Shown here piece after piece: positions 1-6,156 of a DNA stretch of 10,418 nt (positions are counted from its first letter, which is position 1; the number at the start of each line of letters is the position of its first letter). This stretch comes from Actinomycetes bacterium (GTDB lineage: Bacteria; Actinomycetota; Acidimicrobiia; Acidimicrobiales; Palsa-688). A program made the translations under genes and the position numbers. Under the pieces are notes generated by a model. It searched no databases. It had not been told where the DNA came from and saw only the letters and a list, made by a program, of their open reading frames with translations. The stretch is taken from positions 1 to 10,418 of the forward strand of contig JAJZWW010000083.1 in assembly GCA_021846485.1 (NCBI GenBank). The letters are read 5' to 3'.

Positions 1-217
1 CCTCGTGTCGCGCTACCCGCCGGACCCGACCTGCAACTGAGCGGCTGTCGCGGGTGGGACCGGCGCGGGCGGCGTCGTCATCCGGCCGGGGCGCCGGGTG
101 GCGGACAGGAGGGCTGCCGGGGATCGGTCGGGGGAGGCGCGAGCCCTGCAAGGTGGCCGACCATGACAGGATGAACCATGACAGGATGAACAGTGGAAAC
201 CTCGAGCAGGGGCGGTC
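1..217. other. Left-edge leader region upstream of the P450 gene
   Basis: No complete gene is supported here. One + frame reads a short open stretch from base 2 ending in a TGA at 38-40. It could be the last dozen codons of a gene that starts left of the window, but it is too short to identify. The remaining bases up to the P450 start must hold its promoter if it has one of its own. No convincing -35/-10 pair is visible. The only distinct structure is the 15-bp tandem repeat at 161-190. Confidence 0.4.
161..190 (+). repeat. Perfect 15-bp tandem duplication in the P450 leader
   Basis: The unit CCATGACAGGATGAA occurs twice back to back (161-175 and 176-190) with no mismatch, ending 27 bp before the P450 start codon. 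This is visible directly. It could be a duplicated operator half-site or a replication-slippage product. Each copy contains an ATG, but neither opens a convincing gene. Confidence 0.9.
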
Positions 218-1435
218 ATGGGCAAGCGAAAGCCGGTCGAGAACTTCGCCACCGACTTCGACCACACCGACGCGGCCTGGGTGGCCGACCCCTATGCCAT
301 CTGGGACGACCTGCGGGAGCGCTGCCCCGTAGCCCACACCGAGCGCTACGGAGGGGCCTGGTTGCCCGTCCGCCACGCCGACGTGGCCGCCGTCGCCTAC
401 GACACCGACCACTTCACGTCGCGCAGCGTGGTGATGAGCGAGGCGCGGCCCGGTCCCCACGACCTGCCCGCCCCGATCGGGTTGGCCCCGCCGATCACCT
501 CCGACCCACCGTTCCACGCCCTCGCCAGGCGGATGCTCCTGCCAGCGTTCTCCCCCAAGGCGGTCGGCGCCTACGAGCCCTACACCCGGCGGCTGTGCGC
601 CGAGCTGCTCGACGCCGTCTGCGGAGCGAGCGAGGTGGACGCCTCGCTCGACTTCGCCCGCCACATCCCCCTCCGGGTGATCGTGCGCATGCTCGGCTTC
701 CCCGAGGAGGACGCCGACGTGTTCCGCTCGTTCATCACCGGGGTGCTCGAGGACGTGGACGACTCCGCCGAGGAGCGCGTCGCCCGGGCCGACGAGGCGG
801 TGATGGAGCACTACATGGACGAGAGGATCGCCGAGCACCTCGCCGAGCCACGCGACGACCTCACCAGCTTCCTGCTCGCCGCCGAGCTCGACGGCCAGGA
901 GCTCCACCCCGACCACGTCCGGGGGACCATGGTGCTGCTGTTGATCGCCGGCATCGACACCACCTGGTCGGCGATCGGCTCTTCGCTGTGGCACCTGGCC
1001 ACCCACCCCGCGGACCGTCGCCGGCTGCTGGACGAGCCCGGCCTCATGGACACCGCGGTCGAGGAGCTGCTGAGGGCCTACGCACCGGTGACGATGGCCC
1101 GGCTGGTGGCCAAGGACGTCGAGCTCGACGGCCGTCGGCTGAAAGAGGGCGACTGGCTGCTGCTCCCGTTCCCGGCGGCCAACCGCGACCCGGAGGTGTT
1201 CCCCGACGCCGACCGCGTGGTGCTCGACCGCCGGGTCAACCGCCACGCGGCCTTCGGCCTCGGGATCCACCGCTGCCTGGGGAGCAACCTGGCCCGCATG
1301 GAGCTGAGGGTCGCCCTGGAGGAGTGGCTGGCGCGCTTCCCTGACTTCGAGCTCGCCGACCCCGGGCGGGTCACCTGGTCGGCCGGCCAGATCCGCGGCC
1401 CGCGGGTGCTGCCACTGCGCGTCGTCACCCGGTAG
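218..1435 (+). CDS. Cytochrome P450 (bacterial soluble class)
   Basis: Haem-thiolate monooxygenase of 405 residues, the usual length for soluble bacterial P450s. The I-helix oxygen-activation motif AGIDTT lies at 244-249. The K-helix ExxR motif is E283-R286 (ELLR). The haem-binding loop FGLGIHRCLG at 347-356 has its proximal cysteine ligand at C353. No signal peptide or membrane anchor is seen, so it should be cytosolic. Family knowledge says such enzymes insert one oxygen atom into an organic substrate using electrons from a ferredoxin and its reductase; neither partner is encoded in this window. The ATG at 218 is preceded by a purine-rich AGGGG about seven bases upstream, which supports this start. 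The substrate cannot be read from the sequence. The neighbouring transporter is convergent, so co-regulation is not implied. Confidence 0.95.
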   Translation: MGKRKPVENFATDFDHTDAAWVADPYAIWDDLRERCPVAHTERYGGAWLPVRHADVAAVAYDTDHFTSRSVVMSEARPGPHDLPAPIGLAPPITSDPPFHALARRMLLPAFSPKAVGAYEPYTRRLCAELLDAVCGASEVDASLDFARHIPLRVIVRMLGFPEEDADVFRSFITGVLEDVDDSAEERVARADEAVMEHYMDERIAEHLAEPRDDLTSFLLAAELDGQELHPDHVRGTMVLLLIAGIDTTWSAIGSSLWHLATHPADRRRLLDEPGLMDTAVEELLRAYAPVTMARLVAKDVELDGRRLKEGDWLLLPFPAANRDPEVFPDADRVVLDRRVNRHAAFGLGIHRCLGSNLARMELRVALEEWLARFPDFELADPGRVTWSAGQIRGPRVLPLRVVTR

Positions 1436-1543
1436 GCGGGCGGATCGGGCCGGGCCAGGAGGTCGCCGGTGGGGTCCCGGGCCACGCTCCATGGAGTCGC
1501 AGGCATTCGGAGATGTTGGGCGAGGCGGCCTTCGCGCGCACCG

Positions 1544-1572
1544 GTCCGGGCGTCGAGCAGCCCTGCCCGGAC
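1544..1572. terminator. Candidate bidirectional terminator between convergent P450 and MFS genes
   Basis: A perfect 8-bp inverted repeat, GTCCGGGC at 1544-1551 and GCCCGGAC at 1565-1572, encloses a 13-base loop. It lies between the converging P450 and transporter stop codons. No T-tract follows on either strand, so it is not a textbook intrinsic terminator, although hairpins without a T-tract are common in high-GC genomes. The call rests on position and symmetry only. Confidence 0.35.
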
Positions 1573-1611
1573 TACAGGATCGGGCGGGACGGGCCGGCAC
1601 GGAAGGCTCGC

Positions 1612-2892
1612 TCAGCTTCGCCGGCGCAGGCGCCGGCGCCGCAAGCTGGGGTGGCCCGGGGCTCGGTTTCCCGCGGCCACGACGACTGCGGCGGTTGCGA
1701 ATGTGGCGTCCATGAGCACGAACGCCGCCCGGAAGCCGACGTCGGTGACGAGCACCCCTACGACTGCCACCCAGGCCGCGCCGATGGACTGCGAGACGGC
1801 GAAGAACAGGCCGAACCCGGTCCGCTGGGCGTCGCCCGGCAGGTAGTCGGCGAAGAGGGTCTGGCGCAGGGACAGCTCGGAGTAGGAGAAGATCCCCACG
1901 GCGAGGCCGACCCCGGCGACCGCGGTGACGGCCGAGCCTGCGCCGAGCACGCCCAGCAGCGCGGCGGAGCCGAGGAGGTAGTTGACCAGCAGCACGGGCC
2001 GGTGGCCGAAGCGGTCGGAGAGCGAGCCCATGACCACCGGGCCGGCGACCGCGCCGGCGTAGACCACGGTCATGGTGGCCCCGAGATCGAAGGCGCCGAA
2101 GTGGAGCCCGGTGTGGAGGTAGCTCGGCAGGTAGAGGCTGAGGATGCCGATGCCCTGACCGCCGGCGGCCACGCTGCCGGCCACGAGCAGGGCGGCCACC
2201 GGACGCTGGCGGACGAGCGCGGCGAAAGACGACCACGCTCCGCCGAGCGACGCCAGCACCCCACCGGTCGCCTCGGCGGGAACCGGTGCCGGAGCTCGGG
2301 TCGCCGGAAGCCCGACGGCCACCACCAGCGCAGTGCTGGCCAGCAGGGCGGCCAGTAGCCAGAATCCCAGCCGCCACCCGCCGGCGGCGATGACTGTCGT
2401 GACCGCGAGGGGTGCTACGAGGGTTCCGAGGTTGCCGGCGGTGACGTGCCAGGCGAGGACCGAGCCCCGCCGGCAGGGGTGGCGGCGGGACAGGTAGGCA
2501 GCCCCGATCGGGTGCTGGGGCCACGTCGACCAGGCCTGGACGAGGCGCCCGAGGAAGAACAGCCCCATGCCGGGAGCCACGGCGCCGAGCAGCGCCCCGC
2601 TTGCCGAGCCGAGGTCCTGGCCGACGAGCAGGATGCGGCTCGACGTGCGGCGGACCACCGCGGCGAGGACCTGCCAGAGGCTCCCGGTCATGGTGGCGAG
2701 AGCCAGGAGCACGCCGACCAGGGCGTAGGAGACGTGGAAGGCGCTGACCACGAAGGGGACGGCGATCCCCAGCCCGGCCACGTACGCGTGCTGACCGGCG
2801 TGGGAGTACCCGAGGACCAGGAGGTCCCGAAGGCGACTTCGACGGCCCTCCGGCTCCGACGCTCCCACCGGTCTGCTCGCCGTCGTGGGCAC
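1612..2892 (-). CDS. Major facilitator superfamily (MFS) transporter
   Basis: Integral membrane transporter of 426 residues, consistent with a 12-helix MFS protein. The sequence is almost entirely hydrophobic helices. A clear MFS signature motif, GSLSDRFGHR, lies at 289-298 in the loop starting the second half; the equivalent motif in the first half is degenerate. The early segment around residues 30-48, with H31 and H35 in a GYSHAGQH context, recalls the fosmidomycin-resistance-like branch, but this is only a resemblance. MFS proteins usually couple transport to proton flow; the substrate here is unknown. The C-terminus is a short basic arginine-rich tail. The start is GTG at 2892: an in-frame TAG lies four codons upstream, so the frame cannot begin earlier, yet no good ribosome-binding site precedes it. 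An ATG at 2939 with GAGGTG just upstream is in a different frame. Confidence 0.88.
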   Translation of the reverse strand: MPTTASRPVGASEPEGRRSRLRDLLVLGYSHAGQHAYVAGLGIAVPFVVSAFHVSYALVGVLLALATMTGSLWQVLAAVVRRTSSRILLVGQDLGSASGALLGAVAPGMGLFFLGRLVQAWSTWPQHPIGAAYLSRRHPCRRGSVLAWHVTAGNLGTLVAPLAVTTVIAAGGWRLGFWLLAALLASTALVVAVGLPATRAPAPVPAEATGGVLASLGGAWSSFAALVRQRPVAALLVAGSVAAGGQGIGILSLYLPSYLHTGLHFGAFDLGATMTVVYAGAVAGPVVMGSLSDRFGHRPVLLVNYLLGSAALLGVLGAGSAVTAVAGVGLAVGIFSYSELSLRQTLFADYLPGDAQRTGFGLFFAVSQSIGAAWVAVVGVLVTDVGFRAAFVLMDATFATAAVVVAAGNRAPGHPSLRRRRLRRRS

Positions 2893-2946
2893 CGGCGCAG
2901 GCTACCGACGGCCTCGGCACCCGAGGTCGGCCCCCTCATTCACCTC

Positions 2947-3037
2947 GCAGGCTGTCCCAGAATCCCTCCGGGACGACTCGCCACCTGGGCTTTTGCCCTC
3001 GGAAGGGCCTCTCCAGGGCCATTCTGGGACAGCCTGC
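2947..3037. repeat. 91-bp segment bounded by perfect 17-bp inverted repeats
   Basis: The arm at 2947-2963 (GCAGGCTGTCCCAGAAT) is repeated exactly as its reverse complement at 3021-3037, with 57 bp between. A small internal hairpin, GGGC-TTTT-GCCC, lies at 2987-2998. The segment codes for nothing recognisable. The symmetry ends sharply: bases 2946/3038 and 2964/3020 do not pair. It could be a MITE-like remnant with terminal inverted repeats, or a structured leader/operator for the transporter, whose start lies 54 bp away. No flanking target-site duplication is evident. Confidence 0.85.
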
Positions 3038-3065
3038 TCGGACCCGGAAACATCCGGGATGGCCG

Positions 3066-3095
3066 CCGCCTGCCCAGGCGCGCGTGGGCAGGCGG
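3066..3095 (-). terminator. Terminator hairpin after the toxin gene
   Basis: A perfect 11-bp inverted repeat, CCGCCTGCCCA at 3066-3076 and TGGGCAGGCGG at 3085-3095, has an 8-base loop and begins five bases past the toxin stop codon. This is a strong GC-rich stem in the expected place for ending vapBC transcription, though no T-tract follows. A second smaller hairpin, CCCGGA-AACA-TCCGGG at 3043-3058, follows on the same transcript and may reinforce it. Confidence 0.6.
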
Positions 3096-3100
3096 TTCCG

Positions 3101-3529
3101 TCAGGCGACGAGCTCGCAGGAGATCCGCAGCGCCTGGTAGACGGGAAGGGCGCGACGGTCGCAGGTGAGCAGAGGTAGCCCGCTTTCGAGCGCAGTGGCA
3201 GCGACCAGCGCGTCGTACACCGAACCACCGGTGATGCCGGCTGACGCCAAGTCGCCCAGCAGCTCGTCGGCTGCTTCGGGGGACAACTGCCGGTTGATGG
3301 GGAAGTCGTGCCGGATCAGGCGGGCGACCGTCTCGGGCGAGCGCCGGTTGGGTGTCGGGAGCCGCGTGAGCACGGAGTAGGTCTCGAACAACGCGTGGCC
3401 CGAGAGCCCCACTCGCCGGGATCCGACCCTTGCGAGAGCTGCGTGGTGGTGGTCGTGGTCCTCCACGACCAGGGCGACGGCCACGCTCGTGTCGACGAGA
3501 GCGTCGAGGTGGCTACCTCTGGTCGGCAT
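3101..3529 (-). CDS. PIN-domain ribonuclease toxin (VapC family)
   Basis: A 142-residue PIN-domain protein, the normal size for VapC toxins. The acidic residues that coordinate metal in PIN nucleases are all present: D13 in LVDTS, E49 in FETYSVL, D106 in VYDALVAATA and D124 in TCDRRA. Family knowledge: VapC toxins are Mg/Mn-dependent ribonucleases that cut tRNA or rRNA and are neutralised by their cognate antitoxin. The ATG at 3529 overlaps the end of the antitoxin gene by 17 bp, so the two are probably translationally coupled. The frame stays open upstream of this ATG, but that part lies antisense-free within the antitoxin gene and is not PIN-like, so the short start is preferred. A strong hairpin follows the stop. 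The RNA target cannot be inferred. Confidence 0.9.
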   Translation of the reverse strand: MPTRGSHLDALVDTSVAVALVVEDHDHHHAALARVGSRRVGLSGHALFETYSVLTRLPTPNRRSPETVARLIRHDFPINRQLSPEAADELLGDLASAGITGGSVYDALVAATALESGLPLLTCDRRALPVYQALRISCELVA

Positions 3530-3746
3530 CGCGGAGTTGACGCACCTCGTCGGCCGCGAGGACCTCGCCGCCGCCGGGGATGACCAGCCACCCGTCGCGC
3601 TCCACGAGCGAGCCCCCAGCGACCGGCTCGATGCGAAGGGCGGCGCCGTCGATCTCGACCTGTACCTCGCCCGGTCGCAGGCCGACTCGATCGCGAAGAG
3701 GCTTGGGGATGACCAGACGACCTGCCTTGTCGATGGTAGTCCGCAT
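3513..3746 (-). CDS. AbrB/MazE-type antitoxin (VapB-like)
   Basis: A 77-residue protein whose N-terminal half is a SpoVT-AbrB swapped-hairpin DNA-binding domain, recognisable from MRTTIDKAGRLVIPKPLR and the following GLRPGEVQVEI strand. The C-terminal 30 or so residues would be the toxin-binding tail. Family knowledge: such antitoxins bind and inhibit the PIN toxin and, as dimers or complexes, repress their own promoter. The gene is first in the pair and overlaps the toxin by 17 bp, a typical arrangement. The ATG at 3746 begins exactly at the conserved domain. The operator should lie just upstream, between 3747 and about 3800, but I could not pick out a clear palindrome there. Confidence 0.9.
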   Translation of the reverse strand: MRTTIDKAGRLVIPKPLRDRVGLRPGEVQVEIDGAALRIEPVAGGSLVERDGWLVIPGGGEVLAADEVRQLRDADQR

Positions 3747-3907
3747 GCCATCACGCTACCACCAGCGACAAGCAACGACCCGTCCGTGGGGGTGCTCGCC
3801 CTCGAGGCCAGGGCCGCTCGCCTTCCCGCCACCGGCGCGCGCTACTGCCCGGTCATCGAGCACGCCGCAGCGGTGATCCGACCCTGGAACGTGAACATCG
3901 TCAGGTT

Positions 3908-3969
3908 CGCCCGCAAGCGCCCGCAAGCGCCCGCAAGAGCGTGGCAAGCGCCCGCAAGAGCGTGGCAAG
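3908..3969. repeat. Tandem repeat array, 10-bp and 21-bp units
   Basis: The 10-mer CGCCCGCAAG occurs three times in a row (3908-3937). The third copy starts a 21-bp unit made of this 10-mer plus AGCGTGGCAAG, which is present twice exactly (3928-3948 and 3949-3969). The nested structure suggests two rounds of slippage or unequal exchange. It ends five bases before the long palindrome at 3974. Confidence 0.9.
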
Positions 3970-3973
3970 CGGT

Positions 3974-4056
3974 ACTGGGTGCGCTGAGCCGAACTGGGTG
4001 CGTTCAATGCCCGATGCGAGGGTCGAATGCACCCACTTCGGGTCTGTGCACCCAGT
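3974..4056. repeat. 83-bp imperfect palindrome with repeated ACTGGGTGCG boxes
   Basis: Two 32-bp arms (3974-4005 and 4025-4056) are reverse complements at 27 of 32 positions around a 19-base centre, with the symmetry axis at 4015. Each arm itself contains a box repeated 19 bp apart: ACTGGGTGCG at 3974 and 3993, and TGCACCCA at 4028 and 4047. As RNA it could fold into one long stem. As DNA it offers four related sites in symmetric pairs. Candidates are a dispersed intergenic palindromic element or a multi-site operator; it could also stop transcription arriving from the glycosyltransferase-like gene. Confidence 0.8.
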
Positions 4057-4167
4057 TCACGCACCCGGCGCACTACTCCGCACTACGAGTGGTGACTTCC
4101 ATGCCGTGGGTGGCGAGCCGTCGAAGCGGTCGGCGGTGACCGGGCGGGAGGGCTCGGTCCCGGGAGC

Positions 4168-4207
4168 GCCCCGACGCCCCGACGCCCCGACGCCCCGACG
4201 CCCCGAC
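4168..4207. repeat. Five perfect 8-bp tandem repeats
   Basis: The unit GCCCCGAC is repeated five times without change from 4168 to 4207. It lies 20 bp beyond the stop codon of the glycosyltransferase-like gene on the minus strand. Perfect short arrays of this kind are prone to copy-number change. No function is evident. Confidence 0.92.
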
Positions 4208-4227
4208 TTCCTGGCGGGGGGATCGAA

Positions 4228-6003
4228 TCAACGGGAGGGCAGGTACTCGATCAGCGATTCGCTCTCGGCGGTGTTCATCGGGTTGGGTCCGAGGTGGTGG
4301 ACGATCGTCTCGGGCCGCAGGTGGTGGAAGGCCGCGGCCAGCTGACCGCAGCGGCCGTAGTAGCTGGTCACATTGTTGGCCTCCAGCAGCCACAGCGGCT
4401 GGTCGCCGGCCTGCGTGGCGCTCGCCCGGGCGAAGCGGTCCGGGGAGGACAGCCAGTTGCGGGCGGCGTAGTCGACCCAGTCGACGCGCAGGGGGAACGC
4501 CCCGGTCGGGTACATCTGCTGCAGGTACCAGCCCGGCAGCAGGCGGCTGACCGAGGGTCCGAACTGGTCCGGGCAGTACACCACGGTGTCGGCGGGGGAG
4601 CCGTCCCGCTTCAGGACGGCCGCCGCCTGTCCGGCGAGGGTCCGGGGCGCGGTGGTGTCGAGGAGCCCGGCGACGAGGCCCAGGCTGACCGCCAGGGCGA
4701 GCGCCCGGCGGGCCCAGGGGCCCTGCAGGACCGTGATGCCCGCGGCGCCGGCGAGCAGGTAGGGCACGAGGCCGATCGAGGTGTAGCGGGGCACGACGGC
4801 GGCCCGTAGGGCGAAGCTCACGAGGCCCCCGAGGGCGACGGCTACGAAGGCCAGGCTGGCGAGGGTCCTGGCCGCCGGGAAGCGCAGGCTGCCCGCCGCC
4901 ACGAGCGCCAGGAGCACCCCTACGAACGGCACGGCGACGAACATCCCCGAGCTGGTGCCGATCGCTCCCGCCCAGGCCGCGGGGGCGACGATCGAGGCGA
5001 AGGGCCCGGCGTGCTGCCAGGGGGTCCCCGTGTGGCCGATCTGGAACAGCAGGCTCGGGACCCAAGGGGCGAACGGTATGCCTCCGGCGAGGAGGGCGAG
5101 CAGCGACAGCCGGCAGGGGAGGTCACCGTGGAGAGCGCGCCAGGCGAGGCCGGCGCCGGCGGCGGCCAGGACGAACACCCCCCAGTAGTGGGTCAGGGCC
5201 AGCGCCCCGCTCGCCGCGGCGAGGGGCAGGAGCCGCCACCGGGTGGGCTGCTCGAGGGCCCGCAGCAGGGCGAGGCCACCCAGCGCGACGAGCAGCACCA
5301 CCAGGGAGTACATGCGGGCTTCGTCGGCGAAGCGGATGGCGAACGGGGAGCTGGCGAACAGCAGGATCGCCGGCCACCGGGCCCGCTCGGGCAGCAGGCG
5401 TCGGGCCAGGCGGGCGACGACGGGGATGGTCGCGACGCTGACCAGGCCCGACAGCGCGCGGACCGCGAAGGTCGACCTGCCGACGAGGAGCATCCACAGG
5501 TGGAGGAGGATGTAGTACAGCGGGGGGGAGCCGTCCTGGCGGAGCGCGGCGAACAGCTGGGGCAGCGGGAGGCGGGCGATGCCGACGCTCTGGGCCTCGT
5601 CGAACCACAGTGGGCCTGCGGGGAGGAACCGGGCGGCGATCCCGGCGACGAGCACCGCGGCCACCGCCCGGGGCCCGAGGTAGGTGTCCCGCCAGCCGCC
5701 ACGCTCCGCGGGTGGCGCTTCGGGTCTGTCGAGGACGGCCACCGCTCCCGGCCCGCCGGCCTGACCGCCCGCCCGGGGTCCCGGACCGACCGCAGTGCCG
5801 CCGGTCCAGGTCGACGCGGGAGTCCCGTCGGGGCGTTCCGGGCCGCCGGGACCTGGCACTTGCCCGGCCGCGCCGTGGGGCAGCAGCAGCCCGGCGGAGA
5901 CCACCAGGCGGTCGAGGCGGCCCAATCGACTGTGGGAGCTCCGCTGCGCACCCGCCGCCGGGGGCCGATCACGTGCGGCCGGCGGGCCGGGCGGGCGTGG
6001 CAC
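4228..6003 (-). CDS. GT-C type membrane glycosyltransferase-like protein (PMT/ArnT-like)
   Basis: A 591-residue polytopic membrane protein. The first hydrophobic helix is near residues 112-128 and is followed by the acidic motif WFDEAQ at 133-138, where the DE pair matches the catalytic loop of GT-C enzymes. Further family-like features are DGSPPLYYILLHLW (157-170), DEARMYSL (227-234) and THYWG (271-275). About ten helices run to roughly residue 450; the last 130 residues look extracytoplasmic and soluble. Family knowledge: GT-C enzymes move a sugar from a polyprenyl-phosphate donor to protein, lipid or polysaccharide outside the membrane. Donor and acceptor cannot be told here. The GTG start at 6003 is supported by AGGA seven bases upstream and an in-frame TAG four codons upstream. 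This gives an unusual Pro/Gly-rich, non-hydrophobic N-terminus of about 100 residues. A GTG at residue 88 is an alternative start. Confidence 0.82.
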   Translation of the reverse strand: MPRPPGPPAARDRPPAAGAQRSSHSRLGRLDRLVVSAGLLLPHGAAGQVPGPGGPERPDGTPASTWTGGTAVGPGPRAGGQAGGPGAVAVLDRPEAPPAERGGWRDTYLGPRAVAAVLVAGIAARFLPAGPLWFDEAQSVGIARLPLPQLFAALRQDGSPPLYYILLHLWMLLVGRSTFAVRALSGLVSVATIPVVARLARRLLPERARWPAILLFASSPFAIRFADEARMYSLVVLLVALGGLALLRALEQPTRWRLLPLAAASGALALTHYWGVFVLAAAGAGLAWRALHGDLPCRLSLLALLAGGIPFAPWVPSLLFQIGHTGTPWQHAGPFASIVAPAAWAGAIGTSSGMFVAVPFVGVLLALVAAGSLRFPAARTLASLAFVAVALGGLVSFALRAAVVPRYTSIGLVPYLLAGAAGITVLQGPWARRALALAVSLGLVAGLLDTTAPRTLAGQAAAVLKRDGSPADTVVYCPDQFGPSVSRLLPGWYLQQMYPTGAFPLRVDWVDYAARNWLSSPDRFARASATQAGDQPLWLLEANNVTSYYGRCGQLAAAFHHLRPETIVHHLGPNPMNTAESESLIEYLPSR

Positions 6004-6010
6004 TGCTACG

Positions 6011-6014
6011 TCCT
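6011..6014 (-). promoter_or_regulatory. Ribosome-binding site for the glycosyltransferase-like gene
   Basis: On the minus strand AGGA stands seven bases before the GTG at 6003. It overlaps the in-frame stop TAG at 6013-6015, which rules out any start further upstream. This spacing favours the long N-terminus over the internal GTG at 5742. Confidence 0.5.
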
Positions 6015-6042
6015 ACCCCGCGACCGTCCTGCCGCGCCAGGC

Positions 6043-6062
6043 GACCTGCCCTGACCTGCCCT
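6043..6062. repeat. 10-bp tandem duplication
   Basis: GACCTGCCCT occurs at 6043-6052 and again at 6053-6062, followed by a partial third copy. It lies between typA and the glycosyltransferase-like gene, just outside the larger array at 6077-6137. Confidence 0.85.
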
Positions 6063-6076
6063 GACCTCTGGCAGCC

Positions 6077-6137
6077 CAGCCGACCGAGCCCAGCCGACCG
6101 AGCCCAGCCGACCCAGCCGACCCAGCCGACCCAGCCC
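6077..6137 (-). repeat. Tandem array with a G-quadruplex-type pattern on the minus strand
   Basis: On the plus strand the 14-mer CAGCCGACCGAGCC occurs twice (6077-6104), then the 9-mer CAGCCGACC occurs three times (6105-6131), then a partial copy. Read on the minus strand, which is the sense of typA and of the next gene, GGG tracts occur at 6137-6135, 6132-6130, 6123-6121, 6114-6112 and 6105-6103, separated by 2, 6, 6 and 6 bases. That fits the usual pattern of four or more G3 tracts with loops of one to seven bases. The array starts about 20 bp after the typA stop, so it could fold in the transcript and affect termination or read-through. Confidence 0.75.
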
Positions 6138-6156
6138 AGATGCGAGCGGTCGGTGG

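Larger units (their letters stand above)
3747..4227. other. 481-bp intergenic region rich in repeats
   Basis: No gene is supported between the antitoxin start and the glycosyltransferase stop. Open frames cross it on both strands but are repetitive or lack any domain signal. The part next to the antitoxin (3747-3900) should contain the vapBC promoter. The rest holds three distinct structures listed separately: a tandem array at 3908-3969, a long palindrome at 3974-4056 and an 8-bp array at 4168-4207. A + frame segment at about 3837-3906 reads less repetitively than its surroundings and could be a decayed gene fragment, but this is weak. Confidence 0.6.

Noticed and set aside
1513..2358. Long + strand open frames opposite the MFS gene
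   Set aside because: Their translations are low-complexity, rich in Gly, Glu, Asp and His, and mirror the transporter codons. The minus strand encodes an obvious membrane protein.
3530..3832. Longer version of the toxin frame starting at 3832
   Set aside because: The extra 101 residues overlap the antitoxin gene in another frame and show no PIN-like sequence. The ATG at 3529 gives the normal VapC length and a typical overlap.
3837..3906. Possible decayed gene fragment in the + frame (reads YCPVIEHAAAVIRPWN and on)
   Set aside because: It looks less repetitive than its surroundings but is too short to assign and has no start or stop context.
3489..4139. A 216-residue + frame through the antitoxin and the repeat region
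   Set aside because: It is opposite vapB, crosses the tandem array and the palindrome, and ends without any domain signal.
3908..4207. CRISPR array
   Set aside because: The repeats are 8-21 bp in direct tandem with no unique spacers of regular length, and no cas gene is present.
4218..4236. tRNA-like T-arm sequence (GATCGAATCA) at the end of the glycosyltransferase-like gene
   Set aside because: No matching acceptor stem, anticodon arm or D-arm can be found around it.
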